64,000 nt of DNA from Prorocentrum cordatum (Eukaryota; Sar; Dinophyceae; Prorocentrales; Prorocentraceae), in NCBI GenBank assembly GCA_963575745.1, contig CAUYUJ010000914.1, positions 1 to 64,000 of the forward strand, in the 5' to 3' direction. The notes beneath the pieces are model-generated. The model saw only the letters and a program-made list of their open reading frames with translations, made no database searches and had not been told where the DNA came from. Shown here one piece after another: positions 36,130-50,700 of this stretch (its first letter is position 1; each line of letters opens with the position of its first letter). Position numbers and translations under genes: made by a program.

Positions 36130-37410
36130 TTCTGGCTGATGTGGAGCTTCTCTCAGAAAGAGAGCCTCCACCCTTGGAGTTCTAGGAGCTTCAAAGTCAC
36201 TACGGAGTATTCCATAATCTGATCCGCCATTCCCAGAGGAAGCTCCCGCTCAAGTCCGATTGTCAGGCCCCGGCTCTATGTCGCCAGGCTGGCATGGGGC
36301 CCCGGGAATCCCGCCGAACCAAAGCCTAACCGTATAGTTCTGCTGTTTATGACAGCCCACTTGTCTGTGGGCTCGAGCAGGGGGGTCCTCTGCATCAAGA
36401 TACAGAATGCGGAGTTCTGATTAAGATGATGTTGGAGCTTACGTATGGCCGCGTCCGGTTTGAATCTGATGTTAAAAGAAAGGAAAAACCAAATTCCCGA
36501 CGCAGGTGGAAAAATTCCCGATCTGGTATCTGGCCAGGAAAAAAGTGTGCGAGCTGGCTCCGGAACGCTGACCCACCCCAATCGGGGCAAAATCTTCAGG
36601 AAATGGGTCGCCATAAAAGATCTCGGGGCATTTGTCGCGGGATTTTGCACAGAATTGCGCTGCGAATCTTTCTAGAGGGGTCCCGACCCCTCAATCGCAA
36701 CTTATTTATACTTTAAAAATAATCCAAAAATCAAAAGAAGTCAAACATTTAGGATTTTTTTCGAAATGGCCTGCCGGAGCGGACACCAGAGCTGGGAAAT
36801 CCCACCGGAGGGTCCCGGGATAGCTCCTGGAGGCCAAATCCACCCCAAATCCATGCCAATTCCCCATATTTTACCCCCTATTGTGACGCAGGCAACTTAT
36901 TCAAACTGGACGCTGCCATATCCTTCCTGGCCCATGCCGCCGACCCCTGTACATTCATTACTTGTTTTCCCTGCTCCCATGACTTGACATCCTTTAGTCA
37001 GCATCTATGTTCCAACATCTGGCATCTCCAACTTAACTCATCCAGCCTCCCCCACTTTGAAAGCCATGCTCGCCCATTCTGAAACCCACCCGCCCAGCAT
37101 CCCTCAATCCAGCATTCTCAATCCGACATCCAGCATCCTCATTTAGATTTCTCGCATAACTCATCCGGTATCCTCCCAGGATCTGTCAGCATCCCACATC
37201 CAGGAGCCCTTCATCCAGAATGTCAAAATCAGCATACCAGCGCATACTTCTATCCATCCAGCATCTTCGATCAATCCCTCAGCATCCCTGATTCCAATAT
37301 CCCAGAATCCAGTTTCTTCGAATCCAGTATCCCTGAATCTCGTTTTCCAAATACAGCTTCCGCCACTGAGCAGCCTCAAATCAGTATCCCAAGCCCTGCA
37401 TCGAACTTTT
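36130..37410. other. Gene-free region
   Basis: No supported gene. 37000-37390 contains a degenerate CCAGCATCC / CAGTATCCCTGAATC type repeat of about 12-20 bp. 36170-36720 has short open frames on both strands without recognisable content. Confidence 0.55.
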
Positions 37411-37411
37411 T

Positions 37412-38830
37412 GGGCTGGCCAGGGGCTTGGGCTGGGCTGGATTGAGCTCCCAGCCGTCCACGGATCGGCATTCGGTAGAATCCAGCCCCAGAGGCCTGAA
37501 ATCCCACCCCCGGAGGCGGCAGATCTTCCTGGGGGGCTGGCAGGGCAGGGAGCCAGGGGGGCAGGGCTGGCTTTCTGAACCTAGATTTCTGATCAGACTT
37601 CTGCTAAGATTTCTGTTTAAACTTCTGCTAAGATTTCTGTTCAGTCTTCTGCTCAGACTTCTGCTTGGACTTCTGCTTGGACTTCTGCTCAGACTTCTGC
37701 TCAGACTTCTGCTCAGATTTCTGCTCAGACTTCTGCTCAGAATATCTGCTCAGATTTCTGATCAGACTTCTGCTCAGAATATCTGCTCAGACTTCTGCTC
37801 AGAATTTCTACTCAGACTTCTGCTCAGAATATCTGCTCAGACTTCTGCTCAGAATATCTACTCAGACTTCTGCTCAGAATATCTGCTCAGACTTCTGCCT
37901 CGAATATCTGCTCAGACTTCCGCTCAGACTTGTGCTCTCAGATTTCTGCTCAGATTTATGCTCAGAAGATCTGAAGATCTGCCCAGACTTCTGCTCATAA
38001 TATCTGTCATGTCAAGATTGTTTCAAGATTGTTTCAAGATTCTTATCAAGATCCTTATCAACTGGCAGGGTTCCGGCAGGAGGCTGGGTTGGCTGGGACT
38101 GGACTGGGGGCTGGGAGGCCGTCCGCGGATTATCCGTGGTAGAATTGAGCTGGCAGGGTGTCCAGGGAGAAGGGAATTCGTCCACGGATGGGCAATCCGT
38201 GGTGGAATGGGACCGTCCGGGGCACCCCAGGAACTTCCTCCCTCTCTATGGGATGCCCTCCATAGCTCCCCAGGAACTTCCTCGATGCCTTCCGGGACAC
38301 CCAAGGAACTCCCTCGATGCCTTCCGGGACACCCAAGGAACTTCCTCAACTCCTTCCAAAGCTCCCCAGGAACTTCCTCAATGCCCTTTGACGTGCCCCA
38401 TGAACTGCCTCTCTCTCTATGGGATGCTCTCCAGGCAGACCACGCAACTTCCTCAATACCTTCCGGGCCACCCAAGGAACTTCCTCAATGCCATTTGATG
38501 GGGGTTGGGTTGGCTGGGGGGGCTGGGGGCTGGGAGGCCGTCCACGGATGTAGAATTGTGCTGGCAGGGTGTCCGGGGAGAAGGGGGAATCCGTCCACGG
38601 ATCGACAATCCATCGTAGAATTGGCGGGTTGGCTTGCTACTTGGATTAGCCTGGTCTGCACTGGGCTGGGTTGGCTGGGGGGGTGGGCTGGGGCTGGACT
38701 GGGGGAGGCCGTCCACGGATGTAGAATTGGGCTGGTAGGGTGTCCACGGATCGGCAATCGGTAGAATCCAGCCCCGGAGGCCTCAAATCCAGCCCCGGAA
38801 ACATCAAAAGCTTTAAATAAGCTGTAAATA
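37412..38830. repeat. Block of several tandem repeat families
   Basis: 37590-38000 is a 12-bp microsatellite-like array, CAGACTTCTGCT with variant CAGAATATCTGCT. 38230-38500 repeats CCCAAGGAACTTCCTCAATG and CCTTCCGGGACACC. CCGTCCACGGAT..., TAGAATTG.GCTGGCAGGGTG and TGTCCGGGGAGAAGGG recur at 38118, 38540, 38598 and 38711. A unit with GGATCGGC..TCGGTAGAATCCAGCCCC is found at both ends (about 37460 and 38752). A 445-codon frame through the block is repeat translation (runs of Leu/Arg/Phe). Confidence 0.85.
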
Positions 38831-39130
38831 AGCTGTATTGTTTTCTTGTGGTTTTCTTTTATTTGTTTGTTTTATCTTTTGTTGTTTGGTGTTTGTTTGG
38901 GTTTTTTCTTTGCGTTTGGTGGTTCTGTTTTTTTTTTTATTGTTTTTTGTTTTATCATTGTGTTTTGGTAGGTCTGTTTTTTTTTTTTTTGTGATTTTTT
39001 TCCTTTTTATCCTGTCGTTCTTCTGTGAGGTTTATTGTCCTGCTTTTTGCTGTTTATTTTTGGTTATCTCATTTGTGTTGATTCTTTATTTTTGTTTTTT
39101 CTCTGTTGTACATAATTTTACGCAAAATCT
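38830..39130. other. T-rich low-complexity stretch
   Basis: T and G/T-rich sequence such as TTTTCTTGTGGTTTTC and runs of up to 12 T. Less extreme than the other T tracts; it joins two repeat blocks and may also be poor consensus. Confidence 0.5.
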
Positions 39131-39132
39131 GA

Positions 39133-40700
39133 TAAATTAATGAAACATGTAGGATTTGCTCCTACTAAGGTAGAGATGAAGATAAAGACAAATGAAACAC
39201 ACAACACACTTGAAAATGCTTACATTATAAGGTTTCCCTCAAATTACTTTTGGGAAAAGTGGATTCGTAAATTAATGAAGCATCTGAAAATTCTCCTGCT
39301 AAGGTAGAGATGAAGATAAAGACACATGAAACACGCAAAACATTTGAAAATGCCTACATTATAAGGTTTCCCTCAAATTACTTTTGGGAAAAGTGGATTC
39401 GTAAATTAATGAAACATCTGAAAATTCTCCTGCTAAGGTGGAGATGAAGATAAAGACAAATGAAACACACAAAACATTTGAAAATGCTTACATTATAAGG
39501 TGTCCCTCAAAGTATTGTTGGGAAAAATGGATTCGTAAATTAATGAAACATCTGAAAATTATCCTGCTAAGGTAGAGATAAAGATAAAGACAAATGAAAC
39601 ACACAAACAAATTCCAAAATGCTTACGTTATAAGGTTTCCCTCAAAGTACTTTGGGAAAAGTGGATTCGTAAATTAATGAAACATCTGAAAATTCTCCTG
39701 CTAAGGTAGAGATGAATATAAAGACAAATGAAACACACGAAACACTTGAAAATGCTTACATTATAAGGTTTCCCTCAAAGTACTTTTGTGAACAAGTGGA
39801 TTCGTAAATTAATGAAACATCTGACAATTCTCCTGCTAATGTAGAGATGAAGATAATGACACATGAAACACAAAAAAAACTTCAAAATGCTTACATTATA
39901 AGGTTTCCCTCAAAGTACTTTTGCGAACAAGTGGACTCGTAAATTAATGAAACATCTGAAAATTCTCCTGTTAAGGTAGAGATGAAGATAAAGACAAATG
40001 AAACACACAAACAAACTCCAAAATGTTTACATTATAAGGTTTTCCTCAAGGTACTTTTGCGAACAAGTGGATTCGTAAATTAATGAAACATCTGAAAATT
40101 CTCTTGCTAAGGTAGAGATGAAGATAAAGACGCATGAAACACACAAAACACTTGAAAATACTTACATTGTAAGGTTTCCGTCAAAGTACATTTGGGAAAA
40201 GTGGATTCGTAAATTAATGAAACATCTGAAAATTATCCTGCTAAGGTAGAGATGAAGATAAAGACAAATGAAACACAACAAAAAAACTTCAAAATGCGTA
40301 CATTTTAAGGTTTCCCTCAAAGTCCTTTTGCGAACAAGTGGATTCGTAAATTAATGAAATATCTGAAAATTCTCCTGCTATGGTAGAGATGAGGATAAAG
40401 ACAGCTGAAACACACAAAACACTCCAAAATGCTTATATTATAAGGTTTCCCTCAAAGTACTTTTGGGAAAAGTGAATTCGTAAATTAATGAAACATCTGA
40501 AAATGATCCTGCTAAGGTAGAGATGAAGATAAAGACACATGAAACACAAAAAACATTTCAAAATGCTTATAAAGGATTGCATAGGGAATTCAATTCTTTT
40601 TGGCCAAGTGGATTCGCAAATTAATGAAACATCTGAAAATTCTCCTGCTAAGGTAGAGATGAAGATAAAGACAAATGAAACACAAAAAACCCTTGACAAT
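39133..40700. repeat. Satellite array: about 12 units of 134-137 bp
   Basis: GTAAATTAATGAAACATCTG recurs at 39267, 39401, 39535, 39669, 39804, 39939, 40075, 40209, 40346, 40480 and 40616, with a partial unit at 39133. Each unit also has CTCCTGCTAAGGTAGAGATG, AAGATAAAGACAAATGAAAC and TTACATTATAAGGTTTCCCT. Units differ by 2-10 percent by eye. AT-rich and non-coding. Confidence 0.95.
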
Positions 40701-40730
40701 GCTTATGGGGGGCACCAGAATGGTTGAACA

Positions 40731-41633
40731 ATTGGAAACGTCGAGCCCAGCGATCGTAAATTTCTGAAACAGTTTAATTTGACACTTCCTCTAGGTAAAA
40801 GAAGCCGCTGTGACAATCGCTGTGACTTTCTACGTGACTTTCTATGTGGTTTTGGATGGAGGACCGGATAGGGACTTCGATAGGGAATTGGATGCAAGCT
40901 CCAAAATCCAAAGTCCAAACTCTAAATTCCAAAGTCCAAAGTCCACACTCCAAATACTAAACTCCAAAGTCCAATTCCCTGTCAATTTCCTATTAATCCC
41001 CCGTTGTCAATCCCAATCGATTCCCACTCGCCGTAAATTCTTGAAACCTGATGGATTTGCTTGTCTTCTCTCTTTTTTCTTTGTATCTTTTTGTACCCCA
41101 TCTCTTTTTTTTTTCCCTTTATTATATCTTCCTTTCTCTATCTCCTTCTATCGTTTTTGTTTTTTTTTCTTCAGCCTTCCTATGTGCCGTTTTTCTTTGC
41201 TTCTGCATCTATGAGTAATGCAGCAGGTAATGCAAGGTAGTTCAGGTAATTCGTTCGTTTACATTAAATAAATATATAAAGCAAATGTGAATTTCGATGT
41301 ATGTTTGGCTCAAGTATCACATGGTAGCGGAGCTGCGTGGGCTACCGGGAGGGAGATCTGGGGGCGTCCTATGGGTCCTGGAGGTCCTGGGGCGCGCGCC
41401 GGGGGTCCAGGGGGGCTTGCAGCATATCCGCAGCATTCCCGCAGCTTATCCACCCTTGAAGCCTAGAAGCCTAGAAACCTAGAAACCTTGAACACAGATC
41501 GCACATAATTTCTATTTTTCTATATTTCTATGTTTCTAGGTTACTATGTTTCTATGTTTCTGCTCTAGCCATAGAGTCTCAAATCTTTGCAGTTGCGTCC
41601 CTTTGCGGGCGTGGTCTTAGCACTTGAACAACA
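40731..41633. other. Spacer with a CCAAAGTCCA repeat
   Basis: 40905-40980 holds a degenerate repeat of TCCAAAGTCCA / TCCAAACTCTA. 41070-41200 is C/T-rich. 41455-41560 has repeats of CCTAGAAACC and TTTCTATGTTTCTA. No gene is supported; the last part is the upstream region of the helicase gene. Confidence 0.55.
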
Positions 41634-44549
<2,916 letters not shown>

Positions 44550-44935
44550 GTGAGCGCAAGAAACTGGGGCCAGCGTCGCTCACGATGATTGAGAGTGAGT
44601 AGGCTAGAATAGTCTCATGGCGGGGGGGCATGACGCCCAATTGTAGTATTGACATTTGACTCTTATTGAATTGTGCATTCTCAGATAGAAAAGCGCGCGT
44701 TATCAGGCATCCCCCCCACCACCCACCACCCATATTCAAAGTATAATAAAGCCGTCTACAACAATGGTCCATACCCAACCACCCAAGCTGAAGCTGGCTG
44801 AAGCAGGAGGGTTCTTGTTTCCCAAGTTCTCCGCTTTTTAATTTATAGCCTTTGTGTTCTCAAGCACGTAGTATTGCTGACCTTTCCCAACCACACCCGC
44901 CCTGCTTACTAAGAGGTTCGGTTAGGTAGTTCGTA
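44550..44935. other. Spacer with TTGACATTTGAC motif
   Basis: The motif at 44649-44660 is the same as those after the two MAKAIENG-family genes. The rest (C-run at 44709-44718, ACCCACC repeats) shows no gene. Confidence 0.4.
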
Positions 44936-45814
44936 ATGCCTGCGTGTCTCATGGACGAATACCGCGTGCGATCGGGTTTGGATATCTGGGTCATCCCCAA
45001 GTTTGCCCAAGAGATACTTGGGTTCGATCCGTCGAAGCTACAGACAGACTTGGAATCAAACTATTCAGTCGTTGGCAGGAACGAGCAGATCGTGCCATGC
45101 AAGGCACAACCATGAGGATGGGTCGATGGGTCCAACAAGGCCTTGAACTATCGCGGCAACGAACTGAAGCGAAGCAAGATGTGGCTTCAAAGAGGAAACC
45201 CAGAAACCGACGGCTTTGTCAAATATTTCTACACAGGTTGGCAACATCGCATTATTGGAGCCACTTCTGAAATCAACGCATGCCCAGAGTTGGCACCAAT
45301 TGCAGACAAGTATGACGAGTGGGTACGAGGTGTCGGCTACCCCCAAGCTAACCATTACATCGTAACGAGGTATGTCGATGGAGATCATCACATCGGTTGG
45401 CATTATGATAAGCCCAAATCGATCCAGGCTGGCTCGTTGATTACAGTCGTGAAAATTGGCGCTCATGGTCGCCCCTTCCAGTTGCGTGATCGAGTCTTCC
45501 TAGAAAAGCAGCCAGGCGAAGATGAGAAGGGGTTCAAGAAACGATCAGACAAGGCACAAGCAATCGAAAAGCCTTTCTTCGACCAAACCCTCGCTCCAGG
45601 CACAGCCGTAATCATGACGCTCGAAGCAAATCTCCTGACTCAGCACGGCGTGCCCGCCGTCGATGAAGCTGGACCTTCTGGCTCGCTTGTGTTCCGCACA
45701 ATTACGGAGAGGGTTGCCTACCATAGATTGAAACGCGAGTCGACGTCAACCGCAAGGGTCGCTAAGCGTAGTCGGATTCAAAACGAGTCCGCACGGCCGA
45801 GGGTTGGACAGTAA
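44936..45814 (+). pseudogene. AlkB-like 2OG-Fe(II) dioxygenase with one in-frame TGA
   Basis: The ATG at 44936 opens a frame that continues to TAA 45812-45814 with a single stop, TGA at 45113-45115 (codon 60). Behind it come LNYRGNELKRSKMWLQ, then YIVTRYVDGDHHIGWHYDKP, which has the HxD iron motif, the distal His in LLTQHGVPA and the Arg pair in FRTITER that binds 2-oxoglutarate: an AlkB-like fold that repairs alkylated nucleic acids or modifies RNA or protein. No ATG follows the TGA until well into the domain. A CGA to TGA change would explain it; a base-call error or readthrough are alternatives. Without the stop it would have 292 residues. Confidence 0.75.
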
Positions 45815-46187
45815 GCGTGAACCTATCATGTCATTGAATGAAAGGCGTAGGCGATGCATAGTTAGAGCAGCCCCACGTATACGTATACAGTCTCAACCGT
45901 CGCATTGAAAAATGCAAATACATGCATGCAGGCGACAATCAAAAACTCGTAGGGTTAATCCTATCATGATAGTAAGTTTACCGCCCTCGGATCTATTTGA
46001 ATTTCTTTATAGGCTAACGTTTTTCTTGAAATTGCAAAATGGGTCGTGTCTCATAGATTACGTTTTGTGTTATGTGTGTGCGTGTCTGCATACTCAGAGT
46101 ATGTATTCCCACTTCGGCACGTGCTTCTCGAGCGATCGAAGCGTGTGTACAAGCGTAGTCCAGAAACCTTTGTTCATTCGCGACGCC
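45815..46187. other. Spacer and probable promoter region of the RING gene
   Basis: Contains ACGTATACGTATAC near 45884 and an AT-rich stretch 45990-46050. The open frame upstream of 46188 is not similar to anything and I treat it as non-coding. Confidence 0.4.
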
Positions 46188-47045
46188 ATGGCTGGAGAGC
46201 TTACAGAGCGAGAATATCCTTGCACTCCCGACGGGCATCGGAAGCTGTTGGCCAAGGCCAATTTCTATCGCCGGAACATGAAGTACGCTTTTGCCTGCTT
46301 CTTCGACGAGGTGCGTCGCTCGCATACAGAGTGGGGTCAAGTGCGCGCGGCATCTCAGGCTGTAGATGCTGCTGCAGCCGCAGGGAGCAACGATACTCTG
46401 GAGGAGACTTTGAAGAAGTTCCAACAACTTGTCCAAGAGCTTGGACGGCAGTGCAAGTGTCCGGTCTGCTACGAGGAAGTTCAAGCGGCCGAGATGAATC
46501 CAGAGCACAAGCACTTCATGAAGATACTTTACTGTGGTCACATTCTGTGCGGCGGCTGCGCGCACAACATCAAACAGCAACCTTGCCAGACCTGCCCGAT
46601 CTGTCGCGAAGACATCCGTTCCCAGATCGCATCCTCGGTGGCTCCGAAGGAACATGCGGAGTCCAAGTTACGTCCGAAACGAGACGCTGCAGACCTGCAG
46701 ATCGGAGGACAGGCGAGTGCACCAGAAGTGAACCGTGGCAATGGTACCTTTGTCACTCGCTATAAGGGACAGTGTTATCTTTGCGATGCATCTTGGGCGA
46801 CAGGGGCAACCGTTGCGAAGCATCGCAGGATCGATACGAAGGTTGTCTGTGTAGAGTGTGCCGAGAAGCCGATGCCATGTGCCATCTGTGAGAAGGACGC
46901 TTCGGAGACGGATGTTCTGAAGAATGGAAAAGCTGAGCTGAAGCGCTTCTTCTGTCGCCAGTGTGTGCAGCAGAAGCAGGATGCCGGCGAAGCAAAGGGC
47001 ATTGTTGGTGCCACTCAGTTCCTCAAGCGCGGTAGAAACCTTTAG
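46188..47045 (+). CDS. RING-finger protein, probable E3 ubiquitin ligase
   Basis: 285 codons from the ATG at 46188, chosen because it sits in GCCATGG like other starts here and the codons before it are not domain-like. A C3HC4 RING spans CPVCYEEV...ILYCGHILCGGC...CQTCPICRED, with all eight ligands present. It is preceded by a helical segment (TLEETLKKFQQLVQELGRQ). A second zinc-rich region follows: YLCDASW, VVCVECAEKPMPCAICEK and FFCRQCVQQKQ, also CxxC pairs. The protein could direct host or viral proteins to degradation. The region downstream (47075-47100) has CTCTGAGTAGG in common with the region after the D5-like gene. Confidence 0.82.
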   Translation: MAGELTEREYPCTPDGHRKLLAKANFYRRNMKYAFACFFDEVRRSHTEWGQVRAASQAVDAAAAAGSNDTLEETLKKFQQLVQELGRQCKCPVCYEEVQAAEMNPEHKHFMKILYCGHILCGGCAHNIKQQPCQTCPICREDIRSQIASSVAPKEHAESKLRPKRDAADLQIGGQASAPEVNRGNGTFVTRYKGQCYLCDASWATGATVAKHRRIDTKVVCVECAEKPMPCAICEKDASETDVLKNGKAELKRFFCRQCVQQKQDAGEAKGIVGATQFLKRGRNL

Positions 47046-47735
47046 CAAGTTTGTGCTAGTATCGATAGTAGGGCAATAGGGACTTGATTCTCTGAGTAGG
47101 ACAATTGGCTCTGAGTGACAGCATAAAGCCTGCCCTATCATAGTGAGCGCCGACCTCACGACTATTGAGCGGTTCAAGAAAATCGCATTTGCCATCGCTC
47201 ACTCTAGGGGGGGCGCTGTCAGTACGACTGTGATCTAGTATTCTGATCGGCGAGCGTTGTCCGCGTAGTCGCTGTGCGTAGCATCATGACACAGACAGCA
47301 CCAGTGTTACAGACGCGGTATAATGAGCAGTGTCTATATTGGGGCCGTATCCCAGTAAAACTCCCCTCGTCCAAATACCCCGAGAGTATCCCCCATTCTA
47401 CTTTAGAATATTATAGTATCATACCATAGGCCATGTTCCCTTAGCCATAGCACATACACAGCGACGTCATGAACAGTATAGTACTCTTGCTCGCATCCGA
47501 TGTATCCTATCCTATCCCATCCATGGTAGTGTGTGATTAAATGCTTTTCGTGTATATACTTTACTTCACTCATCGCTGACTGCCTATCCATGGTATCTAT
47601 GGTAGTGAGAGAATATTGTACCTAGCCGCTACTGCTCAAGCTAACAATTCGCTCACCCAGTCGCAGACTCTACTTCCTATAGTTCCTATCAAGGGTCAAG
47701 GGTTGCTCATCGTCGCCCGTAGGCAGCGTAGGCAG
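47046..47735. promoter_or_regulatory. Upstream region of the D5-like helicase with ATGGTAGT repeats
   Basis: TCCATGGTAGTG (about 47520) and TCCATGGTATCTATGGTAGTG (about 47588-47608) repeat the CCATGGTAGT core seen at 17126-17180, 130-215 bp before the ATG used. TATAT near 47555 could be a TATA box. 47046-47500 shows no gene. The copy-1 counterpart lies outside the window. Confidence 0.4.
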
Positions 47736-50700
47736 ATGGCTGACATGACTGGAGTTTCGGAGTTCACAGATTCGGGATCGGAGGCTGGGGACCTCTCCCC
47801 TCCGAATGTTCACGACAGCCCACATAGTCAGGCTTTGAAGCAACGCACGATGGAGTCTTCGATGCAGAAGCAGCAGGAGGCGAGTCAGTCTCATGGTACT
47901 CATGGTACCGCTCCCGCTTCGTCCGAGCAAGAAGTAGGAGAAGGAGAGTACTCTGCATCATCGAGCACCATGCCACCGCCTCCTATCATGAGTACGGTGC
48001 CTCTCTCTCTAAGACAAAAGGGTGCCGTTGGAGGCCAGACAAAACGGCTACATTCGCCATCTCCAGCACCCAGTGCAGCCACACGCGACAGCTCTGTCGA
48101 CACGTTCTGTGGTAATCTGAGCAACACGTCAGGTGGATGCCGGCGAATCGAAGCCGCGCTTGACCTGCACGAAGCCATCGAAAGTAGGCCTAAAGTATAC
48201 GCTCAGCGCAACCACGCACCTGCTTCGAGTATCGGCAATGATGATGATATGTCTGGACAAGCCTCTAGGATGGTGACAGATACTCTGAGTATGGAAGAAG
48301 ACGGGGTTGCAGCGTCGCCCATGGCAGCTGCCCCTGTCTCGGGATTGTCATCTCTCTCGCAGAAGGAAGAGACGAGTCACTCGGATGATGCCATGGATGT
48401 CGATGCTGACTCTGGCTCTAGGGAGACAGCACGTGTATCTGAGACAGCGACACCGTCCAACTCAGGGACTGTTTCGTCCGATGGAGTATCGAATGTAACT
48501 TGTTGCGTTTGCCAAGAATTTGTGTATCCTGGAGCAGAGGGTCGATGTGGCGCTTGCATGGTGAAGATGCACGCCGCATGCTTAGTGGCCGCAGCTGCCG
48601 ATCGTCCACAATGCCCTGCCTGTCGTGCTGATTTGCACACCTGTGGGTACTTGATTGGTGGCAGAACCTTGCGTCCTGTAGTGGCTAATGTGGTGCCACC
48701 ACCTCCGCGCGATCATGGTAGAGCCAAAGGAAAGAGCAAAGGCAGGTCGGACCCTATCATTGGAGAGTCTACGACCCATCAATCAGAATCTAGGAGAGCT
48801 ACGGAGTACGTCACTGTTGAATCGCCGCCGATACAGATCGCAAATGCAGAACTTCTGGTAAACACAGAGTTTGGCAAGACACAAGTCTGGGGTCAAATGG
48901 ATGCAATGACGTTGGTGCAGTACATCAAGCTAAGGGCCTCCCGCACTCGAGAGGGAGGTCGCGTCATCCACACAACAGATTACTATCGACTGGGTGGAGT
49001 ATCCCGCGAGCTTTCCATGAGCACCCGCCTATACAGTGGCTACCATATCGAAAAGGAAACTGACACGCCAACCTCTATAGCAAACGAGCAAGCAAGAGGA
49101 GTACCAGATTGTTTGCTTGGCCGGTCTGTCCTTCAAATGCCCAAAGTATGCCGCTTCCTTTTCTTTGTAGACAGTGAAGTTCCCATTCTGGAGCACGACC
49201 TCATGGTCGCGCACTTGCGTGCAGCTCGGCAAGAAGCAGGCTCCAGGAACATACCGTGTCGCGAACTACAGGAATATGTTCAAACACCAGGCAGCATCGA
49301 AGCCACACGAGCAGCGCTGGCCGCCGAGACAGGCGCTAGTGTCACTCAAATCAAATCTCTCTACAATGCTACTGGCTATGGCTCTAGAGGCCACGCCTTC
49401 GAGGAGCAAACAGGTAGACCCGTGCCATCAAAGGTGGTGGCTGTGCGCAACACAATGGAAGAGCTTGCCGATGCGATGTACGAAGAGGCTACCCCAGAAC
49501 AACGAGCCGCGTGCGATGCTCGCAAAGGCAAGACCACTTATCTCTCTCTGAAGCTACAGGAGAGAGAACGCTCATGGGTGGAACGTGCAGCAACAGTGCA
49601 CCAAGGAATCCCCTTGTGCCGCCTTGGTGGTTTCATATATGATTCCTGCATTACGTACTCTGGGTACTCTGGGCATGGCGTTTCTCTCAATGCTAGGGAG
49701 GCTGCAGACGAAGCCAACCAGTTACTGAGCTCCGAAGGCATACTTCTCAAGACATCTTCGTTGGCCATGTCCGTCGAAGATTACAAACAATTCGTGACTG
49801 ATAAACTTGGACTCACTCTCGATGCTGGCTGGGCCCCCTTGATGCCCGAGGAAATCACTGCCCACAGCTGCGGCATCAAGGCGGTCGCATGGCTCAAATC
49901 AAAAATCAACGACAGCCTGCGTGGTGGCAGGCCCTTAGCCCTCTTTGCACGCGCAGTTGCCCCGTATTTGAACTACAGTTATTCTGGGAAGACTTGCGAG
50001 TTCTACGAAGAGTCAAAGGGAGTGTGGATCACTGAAGGCGCCGAGGCCAAGCTCAAAGAAAAAATGGAAAAGGCACTTGCAGAAAGGCTAGTTTCGTACA
50101 AGATCGTGCCAGAGCAGAAAGATAACAAAGTAAAATATGTTGCCTGCGCTGAGCCAACTGACCTTTTCCTCCTGGACCCCACAGTGCACTCCAATGTCTT
50201 TTCGTCCTTACAGGGCGTGCCTTCTAGATTTGCTACAACTGCCCTTGATTCACAAAACACTGGCACGATGACCTTCAAGAACCGTGTGACGCTGGACTTC
50301 CGCAAACCTTACGATCAGCAGCTACGTGCACCAATGCCAGAAGACCGAAATACGCGAGAGAGTCCAATGAGCTTCACCCAATGCACCGATGAACATGTAC
50401 ACCGCGCCGGGCGGGCTATCACCAGCTTCTTGCTGCAGTGTGAGGAGCAGCCGAAAACTCCCGAAGATGTTGAGCAATTCTGCGTCCCTACCTTGCTGGA
50501 GATGCTGAGGCAGGGCAGGGGACCTATGTTTAGGTATGTTTACTATGAACCTGCGGGTGGTCAGCTAGACGGCGATGCACCAGAAGACAAAATCATGGAA
50601 GCCCTCTATTCATTGAGGCAAGATGTCGGGGCCGCGACAGGCTTGCGTGCAGGTCTGGAAGAGTTGTTGATTGAATGGGGGCCTTCTGGATCGAATGGGA

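Noticed and set aside
37427-38764. 445-codon open frame
   Set aside because: It translates the TCAGACTTCTGC microsatellite and other tandem repeats; runs of Leu, Arg and Phe, and long frames on the other strand as well.
39133-40700. CRISPR array
   Set aside because: Units of 134-137 bp are contiguous and similar throughout, with no short-repeat/unique-spacer alternation, and no cas gene exists in the window.
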